A stretch of 64,000 nt of DNA from Winogradskyella schleiferi. Its GTDB lineage: Bacteria > Bacteroidota > Bacteroidia > Flavobacteriales > Flavobacteriaceae. Location: the NCBI RefSeq assembly GCF_013394655.1, contig NZ_CP053351.1, positions 186,001 through 250,000 on the forward strand, given 5' to 3'. Under the pieces are notes generated by a model, which was not told the origin of the DNA, made no database searches, and saw nothing but the letters and a program-made list of their open reading frames with translations. A program made the translations under genes and the position numbers. Shown here piece by piece: positions 25,513 to 34,517 of the stretch (its first letter is position 1; each line of letters starts with the position of its first letter).

Positions 25513-25996
25513 GTCTAAATTTGTTTTTAATAAGGTTAATAAAACCTTAGAGTGGTTTTTGATTATCATTTTTGCACTGTTAGTCTTAGATGTTTTATTT
25601 CAAGTGTTTTCGAGATATCTTTTGGGCAGATCGTTTACTTGGACTGAAGAATTTGCGAGGTTCGCTTTAATCTGGATGACCATTTTAGGTGCTGCATATC
25701 TCAACGCTAAAAAAGAACATTTATCAATGGACTTTTTATATGAAAAAATGTCTGTTGCCAATAAAAGAAAAACGTCTATTCTCATCGAGGTATTCATCTT
25801 CCTTTTTGCACTTATCGTTATGGTAATAGGTGGGTTGAATTTGGTTTACACTACATTACATTTAGAACAATTATCAGGGACTTTAAGAATACCTCTGGGC
25901 TATGTATATGCGGTATTACCTTTTAGTGGTTTTTTAATTATGTGCTTTTCAATTTATCACATATCAGGTACTTATTCTAATAAAAATATGAGCTAA
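25505..25996 (+). CDS. dctQ: TRAP transporter small permease subunit (DctQ family)
   Basis: A 163-residue membrane protein with four helices (about residues 14-34, 48-66, 85-105 and 125-147). DctQ features include the cluster GRSFTWTEEFARFALIWM (about 38-55) and a LGAAYL turn. ATG 25505 overlaps the end of the DctP gene by 8 bp, typical of translational coupling. It works with the large subunit to move the substrate across the inner membrane with sodium. Confidence 0.9.
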   Translation: MSKSKFVFNKVNKTLEWFLIIIFALLVLDVLFQVFSRYLLGRSFTWTEEFARFALIWMTILGAAYLNAKKEHLSMDFLYEKMSVANKRKTSILIEVFIFLFALIVMVIGGLNLVYTTLHLEQLSGTLRIPLGYVYAVLPFSGFLIMCFSIYHISGTYSNKNMS

Positions 25997-25998
25997 TT

Positions 25999-27303
25999 AT
26001 GAGTATAGAAATAATAAGTATTATCGTTTTATTTGTGAGTTTCTTTACGCTTTTATTATTAAAAGTTCCTGTAGCTTATAGCATCGGAATTTCAACAACT
26101 CTTAGTTTATTGTTGAATATTGATAAAATGCCAGGCTTAACAACCATAGCCCAACGAATGACTACAGGTATCGATAGTTTTGCCCTATTAGCAATACCAT
26201 TTTTTGTATTAGCAGGTGAGATTATGAAACAAGGCGGTATTGCCAATCGACTTATTAATTTTGCAAAATCATTGGTCGCCAGTCTTCCTGGTGGATTGGC
26301 TTATGTCAATGTATTGGCATCCATGCTATTTGGAGCTATTTCTGGTTCTGCTGTTGCCGCTGCTTCTGCTATTGGGTCAATTATGACCGATAGAATGGAA
26401 GAGGAGGGCTATCCTAGAGCTTTAAGTGCATCTGTAAATATCACATCATCAACAACCGGTTTATTAATTCCACCGAGTAATATTTTAATAGTTTATGCCT
26501 TAGCCAGTGGAGGAACTGCCTCAGTAGCGGCTTTATTTATTGCCGGTTATTTACCAGGCATACTTTTAGGCTTTGCTATAATGGGCTATATAGCGTTTAT
26601 TACTATCAGTAAAGGTTACGCAAGAGGAAAACGTGCAACCCTTTATGAAGTTTGGACGTATTTTAGAAAAGCATTCTTTAGTTTATCATTACTAGTCATT
26701 GTTGTCGGAGGAATCGTAGCTGGAATTTTTACCGCTACAGAGGCCTCAGTAATAGCAGTATTGTACGCCGCAATATTATCATTGATTTATGGTGATATGA
26801 AAATGAAGGATATGCCACAAATTTTGTTATCTAGCGCCAAAACTACAGCTGTCGTCATGTTTTTAATTTGTACATCTATGGCGATGTCTTGGCTATTCTC
26901 TTTTGAAGGGATTCCGGAAATGATCAGCTCCTTTTTATTAGAGTCATTAAGTAACAAGTTTGCGATCTTTTTAGCTATTAATATTATTTTATTAATAATA
27001 GGAACGTTTATGGACATGACTCCAGCGGTATTAATATTTACACCAATATTCTTACCAGTTGTAACGACTTTAGGAATGGATCCTGTTCATTTTGGAATCG
27101 TCATTGTACTAAATTTATGTATAGGGATTTGTACTCCTCCAGTAGGTACGCTTCTATTTGTAGGTAGTGGTGTGGCCAATGTTTCTGTCACCAAAGTTAT
27201 ACGGTCATTATTACCCTTCTTAGCCATTATGGTTGCAGTATTAATGATAATATCTTTTATACCAGAAATTTCAATGTTTTTACCAAGACTTTTTGGTTTA
27301 TAA
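25999..27303 (+). CDS. dctM: TRAP transporter large permease subunit (DctM family)
   Basis: A 434-residue membrane protein of the DctM family with about 12 helices. Landmarks are LLAIPFFVLAGEIMKQGGIANRL split over residues 60-82, GAISGSAVAAASAIGSIM (about 113-130) and the later IGICTPPVGTLLFVGSGVAN. It forms the transport channel of the TRAP system with the DctP and DctQ products just upstream (2-bp gap). The whole system likely brings uronates released in the periplasm to the UxaC and KduI pathways. Confidence 0.95.
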   Translation: MSIEIISIIVLFVSFFTLLLLKVPVAYSIGISTTLSLLLNIDKMPGLTTIAQRMTTGIDSFALLAIPFFVLAGEIMKQGGIANRLINFAKSLVASLPGGLAYVNVLASMLFGAISGSAVAAASAIGSIMTDRMEEEGYPRALSASVNITSSTTGLLIPPSNILIVYALASGGTASVAALFIAGYLPGILLGFAIMGYIAFITISKGYARGKRATLYEVWTYFRKAFFSLSLLVIVVGGIVAGIFTATEASVIAVLYAAILSLIYGDMKMKDMPQILLSSAKTTAVVMFLICTSMAMSWLFSFEGIPEMISSFLLESLSNKFAIFLAINIILLIIGTFMDMTPAVLIFTPIFLPVVTTLGMDPVHFGIVIVLNLCIGICTPPVGTLLFVGSGVANVSVTKVIRSLLPFLAIMVAVLMIISFIPEISMFLPRLFGL

Positions 27304-27315
27304 TTATAAAATAAT

Positions 27316-28782
27316 ATGACACAATTAAAAAATAAGAAACAAGTTTTAAACAGAGCAAATTTAGCTTCTGAAGAAAAACTGCCAATTAAAGTGGTTCAGT
27401 TTGGAGAAGGCAACTTTTTGAGAGCATTTGTAGATTATGCCATTCAACAATTAAATAAAGCAGTAGATTTTAACGCAGGAGTAGCAGTTGTACAGCCTAT
27501 TGAGAGAGGAATGGTAGATGTGCTGAACGATCAGGATGGGCTTTGCACCTTGTTTTTAAAAGGGATTCAAAAAGGTCAAGAAATTCAAGAAAAGGAGTTA
27601 ATCACCAATATTGTAAAAGGCATTAATCCTTATACAGATTTTCAACACTATTTAGATTTAGCAAAAGAAGATGCGCTTCAGTTTATTATTTCCAATACCA
27701 CAGAGTCAGGAATAGCTTTTGTTGAAAGTGATACAATGGATATGCAACCGCCAAGTTCATTTCCTGCCAAATTAACTCTATTATTACATGAACGTTTCAA
27801 CCATTTTGGTGGAGCTGAAGAAAAAGGGGTAACTATTATTCCATGTGAATTAATCAATCATAACTCCGAAACTTTAAAAGAAACCCTCTTAAAGTATGCT
27901 TCACTTTGGAATTTAAGTAACGAATTTATACAATGGTTGAATACAAGTTGTTCATTCCACAGTACTTTAGTAGATAGGATTGTGCCAGGTTATCCAAAAG
28001 ACGACATTGATGCATATAAAGCACAATTGGATTATGAAGACAATCTCATTGTTGCGGCAGAAGTTTTTTTTCTTTGGGTGATTGAGGGTGGTGAAGATCT
28101 TAAGAAAAAGTTACCATTTCATAAAACAAATTTAGACGTTAAGATTGTTGACGATATGCAGCCGTATCGCACTAGAAAAGTTAGAATTTTAAATGGTGCT
28201 CATACCTCTATGGTGCCGTTTTCATTACTTTATGGAAATGAAACCGTTAAAGAGACGGTAGATAATGCCTTTACTGGAGCTTTTGTCAATAAGGCTATTT
28301 TTGAAGAAATAAACGATGTGCTTCCAATGGATAAAAATGAACTGGACAGTTTTGCTGAAGCCATTTTAGACCGTTTTAGAAACCCATTTATCAAACATAA
28401 ACTGGCAGATATTGCATTAAATTCTATTTCAAAATTTAAAGTTAGGGTACTACCAAGTTTATTGGAATTTGAATCTAAAAACAGGAAGTTACCAACTAAC
28501 TTAACCTTTGCTTTTGCTTGTTTAATACGGTTTTATAAAGGCACTTGGCAAGGAAAGGATTTACCAATTAACGATGGGGAAGATATAGTTGATAATTTTA
28601 AGAGTATTTGGAAACACAAGGATTACAATGTTATAGCGAATCGTGTTTTGGCAAACCAAGACTATTGGGGAGAAGACTTAACAAAGGTTAAAAATTTATC
28701 AACAGCTATTGCATTTGCTTTAGCAGAAATGGATTCAAATGGAATTGAATTTGGTTATGAAAACTTTAGCAAAAAGTACTAA
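27316..28782 (+). CDS. uxaB: Tagaturonate reductase (altronate oxidoreductase) UxaB
   Basis: A 488-residue member of the mannitol-dehydrogenase superfamily (E. coli UxaB has 483). It reduces D-tagaturonate to D-altronate with NADH. The N-terminal Rossmann start is IKVVQFGEGNFLRAFVDY (about 24-41). The catalytic-domain motif is MQPYRTRKVRILNGAHTSM (about 282-300), with the conserved Lys and Asn/His. It acts on the UxaC product and feeds the UxaA step encoded directly downstream. Confidence 0.93.
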   Translation: MTQLKNKKQVLNRANLASEEKLPIKVVQFGEGNFLRAFVDYAIQQLNKAVDFNAGVAVVQPIERGMVDVLNDQDGLCTLFLKGIQKGQEIQEKELITNIVKGINPYTDFQHYLDLAKEDALQFIISNTTESGIAFVESDTMDMQPPSSFPAKLTLLLHERFNHFGGAEEKGVTIIPCELINHNSETLKETLLKYASLWNLSNEFIQWLNTSCSFHSTLVDRIVPGYPKDDIDAYKAQLDYEDNLIVAAEVFFLWVIEGGEDLKKKLPFHKTNLDVKIVDDMQPYRTRKVRILNGAHTSMVPFSLLYGNETVKETVDNAFTGAFVNKAIFEEINDVLPMDKNELDSFAEAILDRFRNPFIKHKLADIALNSISKFKVRVLPSLLEFESKNRKLPTNLTFAFACLIRFYKGTWQGKDLPINDGEDIVDNFKSIWKHKDYNVIANRVLANQDYWGEDLTKVKNLSTAIAFALAEMDSNGIEFGYENFSKKY

Positions 28783-28815
28783 AACAACGTTTTTAACTGC
28801 AAACCAATTATTAAT

Positions 28816-30426
28816 ATGCAAAAGAAATTAATAACAGTACATCCATCGGATAATGTCGCAGTTGCCTTAGTTACCTTAAAGGCAGGTGAGGTTATCTCGT
28901 TCCAAAATGAGGATATCCCGATCGTTTCAGATGTTAAAGCAAAGCACAAAATTGCTTTAAATAGATTTGAAATAGGTGACAAAATAATGATGTATGGGGT
29001 TTTGGTTGGAAAAGCAAGTAAAACCATAGAAAAAGGTGATGTGTTAACTACAGAAAACGTAAAACACCAAAGTGCTAAGGTTAGCAAGAAAACAGATACC
29101 ATTGGTTGGTCTTTACCAAATGTTGATAAGTGGAAAGATAAAACATTTATGGGTTATCACAGAGAAGACGGCCAAGTCGGTACGGCAAATGTATGGTTGT
29201 TTTTTCCGTTGGTATTTTGCGAGAATAAAAATATAGAAAAACTTAGAGATATATTTGAACGGGAGTTGCTTACAAAAGAGTCTAATACGCATCAGATGTT
29301 ACTAAGGTCTTTGGTTAGTGGTAATGAAAATTCTGATGCTGAACAACCAGAAACCGATAGGGTTTTTGAAAATATAGATGTAAAATTCATTACCCATCCA
29401 GGAGGATGTGGTGGTATTCGTCAAGATTCAGAAAGTTTGGCAAGATTATTAGCTGGTTATGTAAAAAACCCTAATGTAGCAGGTGCTACGGTTTTGAGTT
29501 TGGGTTGTCAAAATTTACAAATCGATATTTTCAATAAGGCACTAAATGCTATAAGTCCAGATAATAAAAAACCAGTGTTAATGTACGAGCAACAGCAAAT
29601 GGGAACGGTGGATGAAATGCTAACAGCGATTATCAAAAATTCTTACGCTGCAATCAAAGAAGCTAATGAAATTAAACGAAAACCGGCACCTTTATCTAAA
29701 CTGAAAGTAGGTTTAGAGTGTGGAGGGTCTGATGGTTTTTCTGGTATTTCGGCAAACCCAACTTTAGGTTATACATCTGATATGTTAGTGGCCTTAGGCG
29801 GAACCGCTATTTTGGCAGAATTCCCTGAACTTTGTGGTGTAGAGCAAGAGTTAGTCAATCGTTGTACAACTGAAACATCGGCTAAAAGATTTTTAGAATT
29901 AATGCAAGCTTTTGAAAAATCAGTCGTAGATGCCGGTTCGGGTTTTGATATGAATCCTTCGCCAGGAAATATAAAAGACGGATTAATTACGGATGCCATG
30001 AAATCTGCAGGAGCAGCGAAAAAAGGCGGGACTTCACCAGTTGTAGATGTATTAGATTATGGTGAATACGTCACAAAACCAGGCTTAAATCTATTATGTA
30101 CACCAGGAAATGATGTAGAAAGTACAACAGCTATGGTGGGATCTGGAGCAAATATTGTTTTATTTACTACTGGATTAGGTACACCAACAGGAAATCCAAT
30201 TACACCAGTGATAAAAGTGTCTTCAAACTCAGAGCTAGCGGCAAAAATGAGTGACATCATTGATGTAGATACGGGAGATGTTATAAAAGGGGAGAAAACC
30301 ATTGAAGAAATGGCAGAAACCATGCTCGGCTATATAATAGATGTTGCTAGCGGAACTATAAAATCAAAAGCAAGTCTTCTGAATCAAGATGATTTTATTC
30401 CTTGGAAACGTGGCGTTTCATTATGA
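28816..30426 (+). CDS. uxaA: Altronate dehydratase UxaA
   Basis: A 536-residue altronate dehydratase that removes water from D-altronate to give KDG. The small N-terminal SAF domain (about 1-90) is followed by the large catalytic region. It carries FMGYHREDGQVGTANVWLFF (about 112-131), GGCGGIRQDSE and LECGGSDGFSGISANPTLG, with cysteines suitable for iron or zinc. The length exceeds E. coli UxaA (495) by about 40 residues. It closes the galacturonate branch; the following KDG kinase and aldolase genes are not in this window. Confidence 0.93.
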   Translation: MQKKLITVHPSDNVAVALVTLKAGEVISFQNEDIPIVSDVKAKHKIALNRFEIGDKIMMYGVLVGKASKTIEKGDVLTTENVKHQSAKVSKKTDTIGWSLPNVDKWKDKTFMGYHREDGQVGTANVWLFFPLVFCENKNIEKLRDIFERELLTKESNTHQMLLRSLVSGNENSDAEQPETDRVFENIDVKFITHPGGCGGIRQDSESLARLLAGYVKNPNVAGATVLSLGCQNLQIDIFNKALNAISPDNKKPVLMYEQQQMGTVDEMLTAIIKNSYAAIKEANEIKRKPAPLSKLKVGLECGGSDGFSGISANPTLGYTSDMLVALGGTAILAEFPELCGVEQELVNRCTTETSAKRFLELMQAFEKSVVDAGSGFDMNPSPGNIKDGLITDAMKSAGAAKKGGTSPVVDVLDYGEYVTKPGLNLLCTPGNDVESTTAMVGSGANIVLFTTGLGTPTGNPITPVIKVSSNSELAAKMSDIIDVDTGDVIKGEKTIEEMAETMLGYIIDVASGTIKSKASLLNQDDFIPWKRGVSL

Positions 30427-30442
30427 TTTCAAATTAGTTGAT

Positions 30443-31465
30443 CTATTCATTCTTAAGTGAAGACTTACGGACCATCAGCTCAGGATGTAAGACTATTTGT
30501 TGTTGCTTTCTTGTTTTTAGATTGACATCTACTTCATCCAAAAATACTTTAGCCGCAATTCTACCCATTTCTATAGGCGATTGATCTACCGAACTAATTG
30601 AAAGTTCCATAAAGCGCGTGAACGGCTCATTACTAAAACCAACAACAGAAATATCTTTAGGTATTCTTAATCCTTGGGCCTTTATTTCTTGTATCGCACC
30701 AAGCGCAGAAAAATCACTTGATGAAAAAATAGCATCTGGTGGTGTGTCCATATTGAGCAATTGTTTCGCGACCTTTCTACCTTCATCAACCTTACTAATT
30801 GTCTCTATTACTAGACTTTCATCAAATTCTAAACCGTGGTCTATAATCGCTTGTTTATAGCCCAAATAACGATTCTTGAAAATTTCCAATGAGCGATCAT
30901 TCGATAAATGCGCAATACGTCTACAGCCTTGTTCTATCAAATGTTTAGTAGCTTGATAAGCACCATTAAAATCATCAATAGTTACAGAACTAACTCCTGA
31001 AATATCTTTTTTTCTATCAAAAAATATGAGAGGAACTCGTTTCTGCGATAAACTATTAAAGATTTTATTCTTTGTTTTTGAATTGGAAATAGACATTAAG
31101 ATTCCATCAACTTGTGCATTGATTAAGGACATAATATTCCCGGTTTCCAATTTTTCTTGGTCATGGGTCTGGCAAACAATTACATGGTAACCTTTTGGAT
31201 ACAATTCTTCTTCAATACCTCTAATAACAGAGGCGAAAAAGTTACTGTCCATACGTGGGACAATGACACCAACATTGAAACTTTTTCCACTCTTCAGTGC
31301 CTTAGCAAGCGTATTTTGCTCATAGTTCATCTCTAGAGCCATCTCTTGAACTAGTTTTCGGGTGTTTTCACTAATCTTTGGGTTGTTGTTTAGTGCTCTA
31401 GATACAGTTGCTGCTGTTAAATTAACTTTCTTTGCTATATCGTAAATAGTGGTCTTTTTCTTCAT
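30443..31465 (-). CDS. LacI-family transcriptional regulator of the pectin locus
   Basis: A 340-residue repressor. The helix-turn-helix is at the N-terminus (TTIYDIAKKVNLTAATVSRA, about 4-23), followed by the hinge region with LAKALKSGKSFNVGVIVPR. A periplasmic-binding-protein-like effector domain (about 60-335) completes it. It is convergent with uxaA and divergent from the PL9 gene. Six palindromes of the TGTAATCGATTACA type occur at promoters in this locus and are the expected targets of a LacI family dimer. The inducer is probably a uronate intermediate such as KDG; this is inferred from location. Confidence 0.92.
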   Translation of the reverse strand: MKKKTTIYDIAKKVNLTAATVSRALNNNPKISENTRKLVQEMALEMNYEQNTLAKALKSGKSFNVGVIVPRMDSNFFASVIRGIEEELYPKGYHVIVCQTHDQEKLETGNIMSLINAQVDGILMSISNSKTKNKIFNSLSQKRVPLIFFDRKKDISGVSSVTIDDFNGAYQATKHLIEQGCRRIAHLSNDRSLEIFKNRYLGYKQAIIDHGLEFDESLVIETISKVDEGRKVAKQLLNMDTPPDAIFSSSDFSALGAIQEIKAQGLRIPKDISVVGFSNEPFTRFMELSISSVDQSPIEMGRIAAKVFLDEVDVNLKTRKQQQIVLHPELMVRKSSLKNE

Positions 31466-31532
31466 TAAATTCAAGTACTGAATAAACGCATATTCTAGGC
31501 AGTAAATCTAAGCATTTTATTTAAAAGATTGT

Positions 31533-31577
31533 TTTGTTTTTGCTAAGAAAATGACTATAATTGTGCAATCGATTACA
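31533..31577 (+). promoter_or_regulatory. PL9 promoter with LacI-type operator
   Basis: TTTG (31533-31536), a 19-nt spacer and TATAATTG (31556-31563, one change from TAnnTTTG) form the promoter. The palindrome TGCAATCGATTACA follows directly at 31564-31577, 15 bp before ATG 31593. Confidence 0.75.
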
Positions 31578-31592
31578 TTAAATAAATATAAC

Positions 31593-33080
31593 ATGAAAAA
31601 AGTATATAAAAACTTAATTTATAGTACCTTATTATTAGTTTCAATAAGTTTTGTAGCCTGTAGTAAGGACAGTTCTAATGATGGTGGTTCTGATACAGTA
31701 TTAGTGGAGTCTATTACTATTGTTGGCAATACCATTACTGATGGTAGCACAAGTCAATTGTCAGTTACCGTAACCCCAAGTAATGCAACAAATGCTTCTG
31801 TTAGTTGGTCTGTTTCTGATGCGTCTATTGCTACAATCTCTAGCAGCGGATTATTGGATGCTGTATCAGATGGAAGTGTCAGCGTAACTGCAACAGCGCA
31901 GGATGGATCAGGTATCAGTACTTCGAAAACTTATTTGATTTCAGGTTCTGATAATCCAGTTGATGGAACTATAGTAGGAACGTCGCAACAGCTTGTAACT
32001 GCTATTGTATCAGCAAGTCCAGGTGATAATATTTACATCAGAGGAGGTAATTATGTCTTTGGTTCAACAATACAAATTTCTGCTAATGGTGCAAGCAGTA
32101 GTAATATCTCAATATTGCCGTATCCATCTGATACAGAACGACCAAGATTAGATTTTTCATCCATGTCCGAAAATTCATCTAATAGAGGTATAGCTTTGTC
32201 GGGTAATTATTGGCACATAAAAGGTATTGATGTTTATGCGGCTGGCGATAACGGAATGCTTATTTCAGGAAGTAACAATCGAATTGAATTTTGTACTTTT
32301 TCTGAAAATCATGATACTGGACTTCAAATAGGCAATGGAGGAAGTAATAATACAATTTTAAATTGTGATTCCTATTATAATGCAGATTCCTCTTTAGAAA
32401 ATGCTGATGGATTTGCTTGTAAATTAGACGCAGGTTCAGATAATAAATTCATTGGATGTCGAGCATGGCAGAACCTAGATGATGGTTGGGACGGTTATCT
32501 AAGGGAAACGGATAATATTACTACATATTATGAAAATTGCTGGGCTTTCAAAAATGGCTATCTAATGAATGGAACTGTTGGAGCGGGAGATGGAAACGGT
32601 TTTAAAACTGGTGGAAGCGATGATAAGACTTTAAAGCATAATGCTATTTATAAGAATTGTATTGCAGCAGGAAATGTGTATGATGGTTTTGATCATAATA
32701 GTAATAGAGGAGATATTGAAATTTATAATTGTGCTGCTTATGATAATGGTAGAAACATTAGCTTTAGTTCTAACAATATTGCCAATTTTCTCTTGATTAA
32801 AAATACAATTTCTTTCAGTGGAAACAATAATGATAGTTATTCCGCTACGACAGCTGATATAACCAACAACGGATGGCAAAATGGCTTAGTGACTAATTCA
32901 TCAGATTTTATTACCGTAGATATAGAATTATTGGCTTCACCGAGAAATGAAGATGGAAGCCTTCCGGATATAGATTTTCTTCACTTGGTAGCAGGTAGTG
33001 ATTTAATTGATGCTGGTTCTGATGTTGGTTTGCCTTTTAATGGTTCAGCTCCAGATTTAGGTGCTTTTGAATTTGAATAA
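31593..33080 (+). CDS. Pectate lyase, PL9-like right-handed beta-helix lipoprotein
   Basis: A 495-residue exported lipoprotein (lipobox ending FVACS). A bacterial Ig-like (Big_2) domain occupies about 35-125 (GSTSQLSVTVTPSNATN and SVSVTATAQDGSG). A right-handed beta-helix follows (about 130-490). Family landmarks of PL9 are DGFACKLDAGSDNKFIGCRA and NLDDGWDGYLRE, then GDGNGFKTGG and DGFDHNSNRGDIEIYNC; the Asp-rich turns would bind Ca2+ and the Lys in FACKLD is placed for base catalysis. It cleaves polygalacturonate outside the cell. ATG 31593 is used because the promoter and operator overlap any longer frame. Confidence 0.88.
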   Translation: MKKVYKNLIYSTLLLVSISFVACSKDSSNDGGSDTVLVESITIVGNTITDGSTSQLSVTVTPSNATNASVSWSVSDASIATISSSGLLDAVSDGSVSVTATAQDGSGISTSKTYLISGSDNPVDGTIVGTSQQLVTAIVSASPGDNIYIRGGNYVFGSTIQISANGASSSNISILPYPSDTERPRLDFSSMSENSSNRGIALSGNYWHIKGIDVYAAGDNGMLISGSNNRIEFCTFSENHDTGLQIGNGGSNNTILNCDSYYNADSSLENADGFACKLDAGSDNKFIGCRAWQNLDDGWDGYLRETDNITTYYENCWAFKNGYLMNGTVGAGDGNGFKTGGSDDKTLKHNAIYKNCIAAGNVYDGFDHNSNRGDIEIYNCAAYDNGRNISFSSNNIANFLLIKNTISFSGNNNDSYSATTADITNNGWQNGLVTNSSDFITVDIELLASPRNEDGSLPDIDFLHLVAGSDLIDAGSDVGLPFNGSAPDLGAFEFE

Positions 33081-33110
33081 AAATAGATTCGAGAATACTG
33101 GTAAAGTGTA

Positions 33111-34421
33111 TTAGTCTAGTAGTGCATTTGCATAGACTTCAATATTAGAATAATGCTCATTTATATGATTTAGATGAGCATCTTTTTTGTTAAGGTTTAA
33201 TTTCAATTTACGCTCCCATTTATTGGGTATGCCATCATTATCGGTGTCTTTTAAACCTTGTTTTGGCTTTATAACTGGCCAACCATTGACATCTTCTTGA
33301 GAGTCTATAATTCCATTTTTATAATCTGCGTTTCCTTTTTTAGTATTTCTTATAACTCGTTTATCAACGGAATCCCTATTAATATTAACTCCCGCACTTT
33401 TTAAGACTTCAATAAACGCATCTTCAGCATTTGTAGTTTGAATATTATTTGAAATATCCAAAGACTTATCTAATTTCGCTAGTTCTGGATTATCGCATTG
33501 TACGCCACCATTCCAATTATCTAAAGTGATATTAGTATGATTAAAAACAATATTTCCATCCACATAAAATTTGCCATAAGGTTCTGAAGGACTAACAATT
33601 CTATCAAGTTTAGAGGAGGTTGTAGCAGGTCCAGATTTGAAGTAATTATTAACCATATTGTAACTACCATTTTCACCTCCATAGATACTGTTTTCACCCC
33701 AATTATAAATGACATTGTTTCTAAAATCCACAAATTCATTTTCAGAATTTTCTGTGGTTTTAGAGCCACTAAATCTTGGATTTCTACTATTGTTGCTCAC
33801 TATTAAATTATGATGAAAAGAAGCTTTTACGCCTCCCCAAATACCGCCATAACCATGTGCGCCTTTTTCATGAATAGACTTGTTTAGAGCTTCAGAAATA
33901 ATACACCATTGTAAGGTAAAGTTTTTATTATTGTAGAATGAGGCATTTTCATCGGTTCCCCAACTTATAGAACAATGATCTATAATTACGTTATTGGTGT
34001 CTCTACATCCAAGCGCATCGCCTTCAATGCCGTTGATATCTCCCATTCTAAAACGTATATATCTTAATATAACATTATCAGATTTAATGGTTACAGGAAA
34101 TCCTTTAATCGTGATTCCTCCACAAGGCGCTGTTTGTCCTAGAATGCTTAAATCGCCTCTGTTAATATCTAAATTCGACTTTAATTCAATGGTTCCAGAG
34201 ATATCAAATATAATGATTCTAGCTCCTTTTTTTAAAATGCCTTTTCTCAAACTTCCTTCTCCACTATCATTTAGGTTCGTAACTATATAAACAAAACCAC
34301 CTCTACCTCCAGTAGTATAGCGGCCAAAACCTTCAGCCGAAGGAAAAGCCAAGTGCTGGCCATATATTATGCTAGAAAATAATAGTAAAGTTATTAAGCC
34401 TAAGTGTCGTTTTTCAATCAT
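33111..34421 (-). CDS. Pectate lyase (PL1 family type), secreted
   Basis: A 436-residue protein with a signal peptide (1-21) and a parallel beta-helix. PL1 features are FPSAEGFGRYTTGGRGG (about 26-42), GSLRKGILKKGARIIIFDISG, ITIKGFPVTIKSDNVILRYI, VIIDHCSISWGTDENAS (the conserved His-Asp cluster) and SRNPRFSGSK (about 210-219), which holds the catalytic Arg. A C-terminal Asp-rich repeat, KDTDNDGIPNKWE, resembles a thrombospondin-type Ca2+ loop. It is the last gene of the leftward operon begun by susC. A weak terminator-like hairpin separates it from the gene upstream. Confidence 0.88.
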   Translation of the reverse strand: MIEKRHLGLITLLLFSSIIYGQHLAFPSAEGFGRYTTGGRGGFVYIVTNLNDSGEGSLRKGILKKGARIIIFDISGTIELKSNLDINRGDLSILGQTAPCGGITIKGFPVTIKSDNVILRYIRFRMGDINGIEGDALGCRDTNNVIIDHCSISWGTDENASFYNNKNFTLQWCIISEALNKSIHEKGAHGYGGIWGGVKASFHHNLIVSNNSRNPRFSGSKTTENSENEFVDFRNNVIYNWGENSIYGGENGSYNMVNNYFKSGPATTSSKLDRIVSPSEPYGKFYVDGNIVFNHTNITLDNWNGGVQCDNPELAKLDKSLDISNNIQTTNAEDAFIEVLKSAGVNINRDSVDKRVIRNTKKGNADYKNGIIDSQEDVNGWPVIKPKQGLKDTDNDGIPNKWERKLKLNLNKKDAHLNHINEHYSNIEVYANALLD

Positions 34422-34450
34422 TGCTTGTGTTATGAAATAATAAATTATAC

Positions 34451-34490
34451 AAAAAAAGGAGAAATATTTTTTCGAACATAACTCCTTTTC
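34451..34490 (-). terminator. Terminator-like hairpin within the susC operon
   Basis: On the minus strand AAAAGGAG pairs with CTCCTTTT across a 20-nt loop (34454-34489) and is followed by a T-run. It sits after the gene at 34518 and before the pectate lyase. It may reduce but not end transcription. Confidence 0.4.
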
Positions 34491-34517
34491 TTGACTAACT
34501 CAATTAATATATTATTG

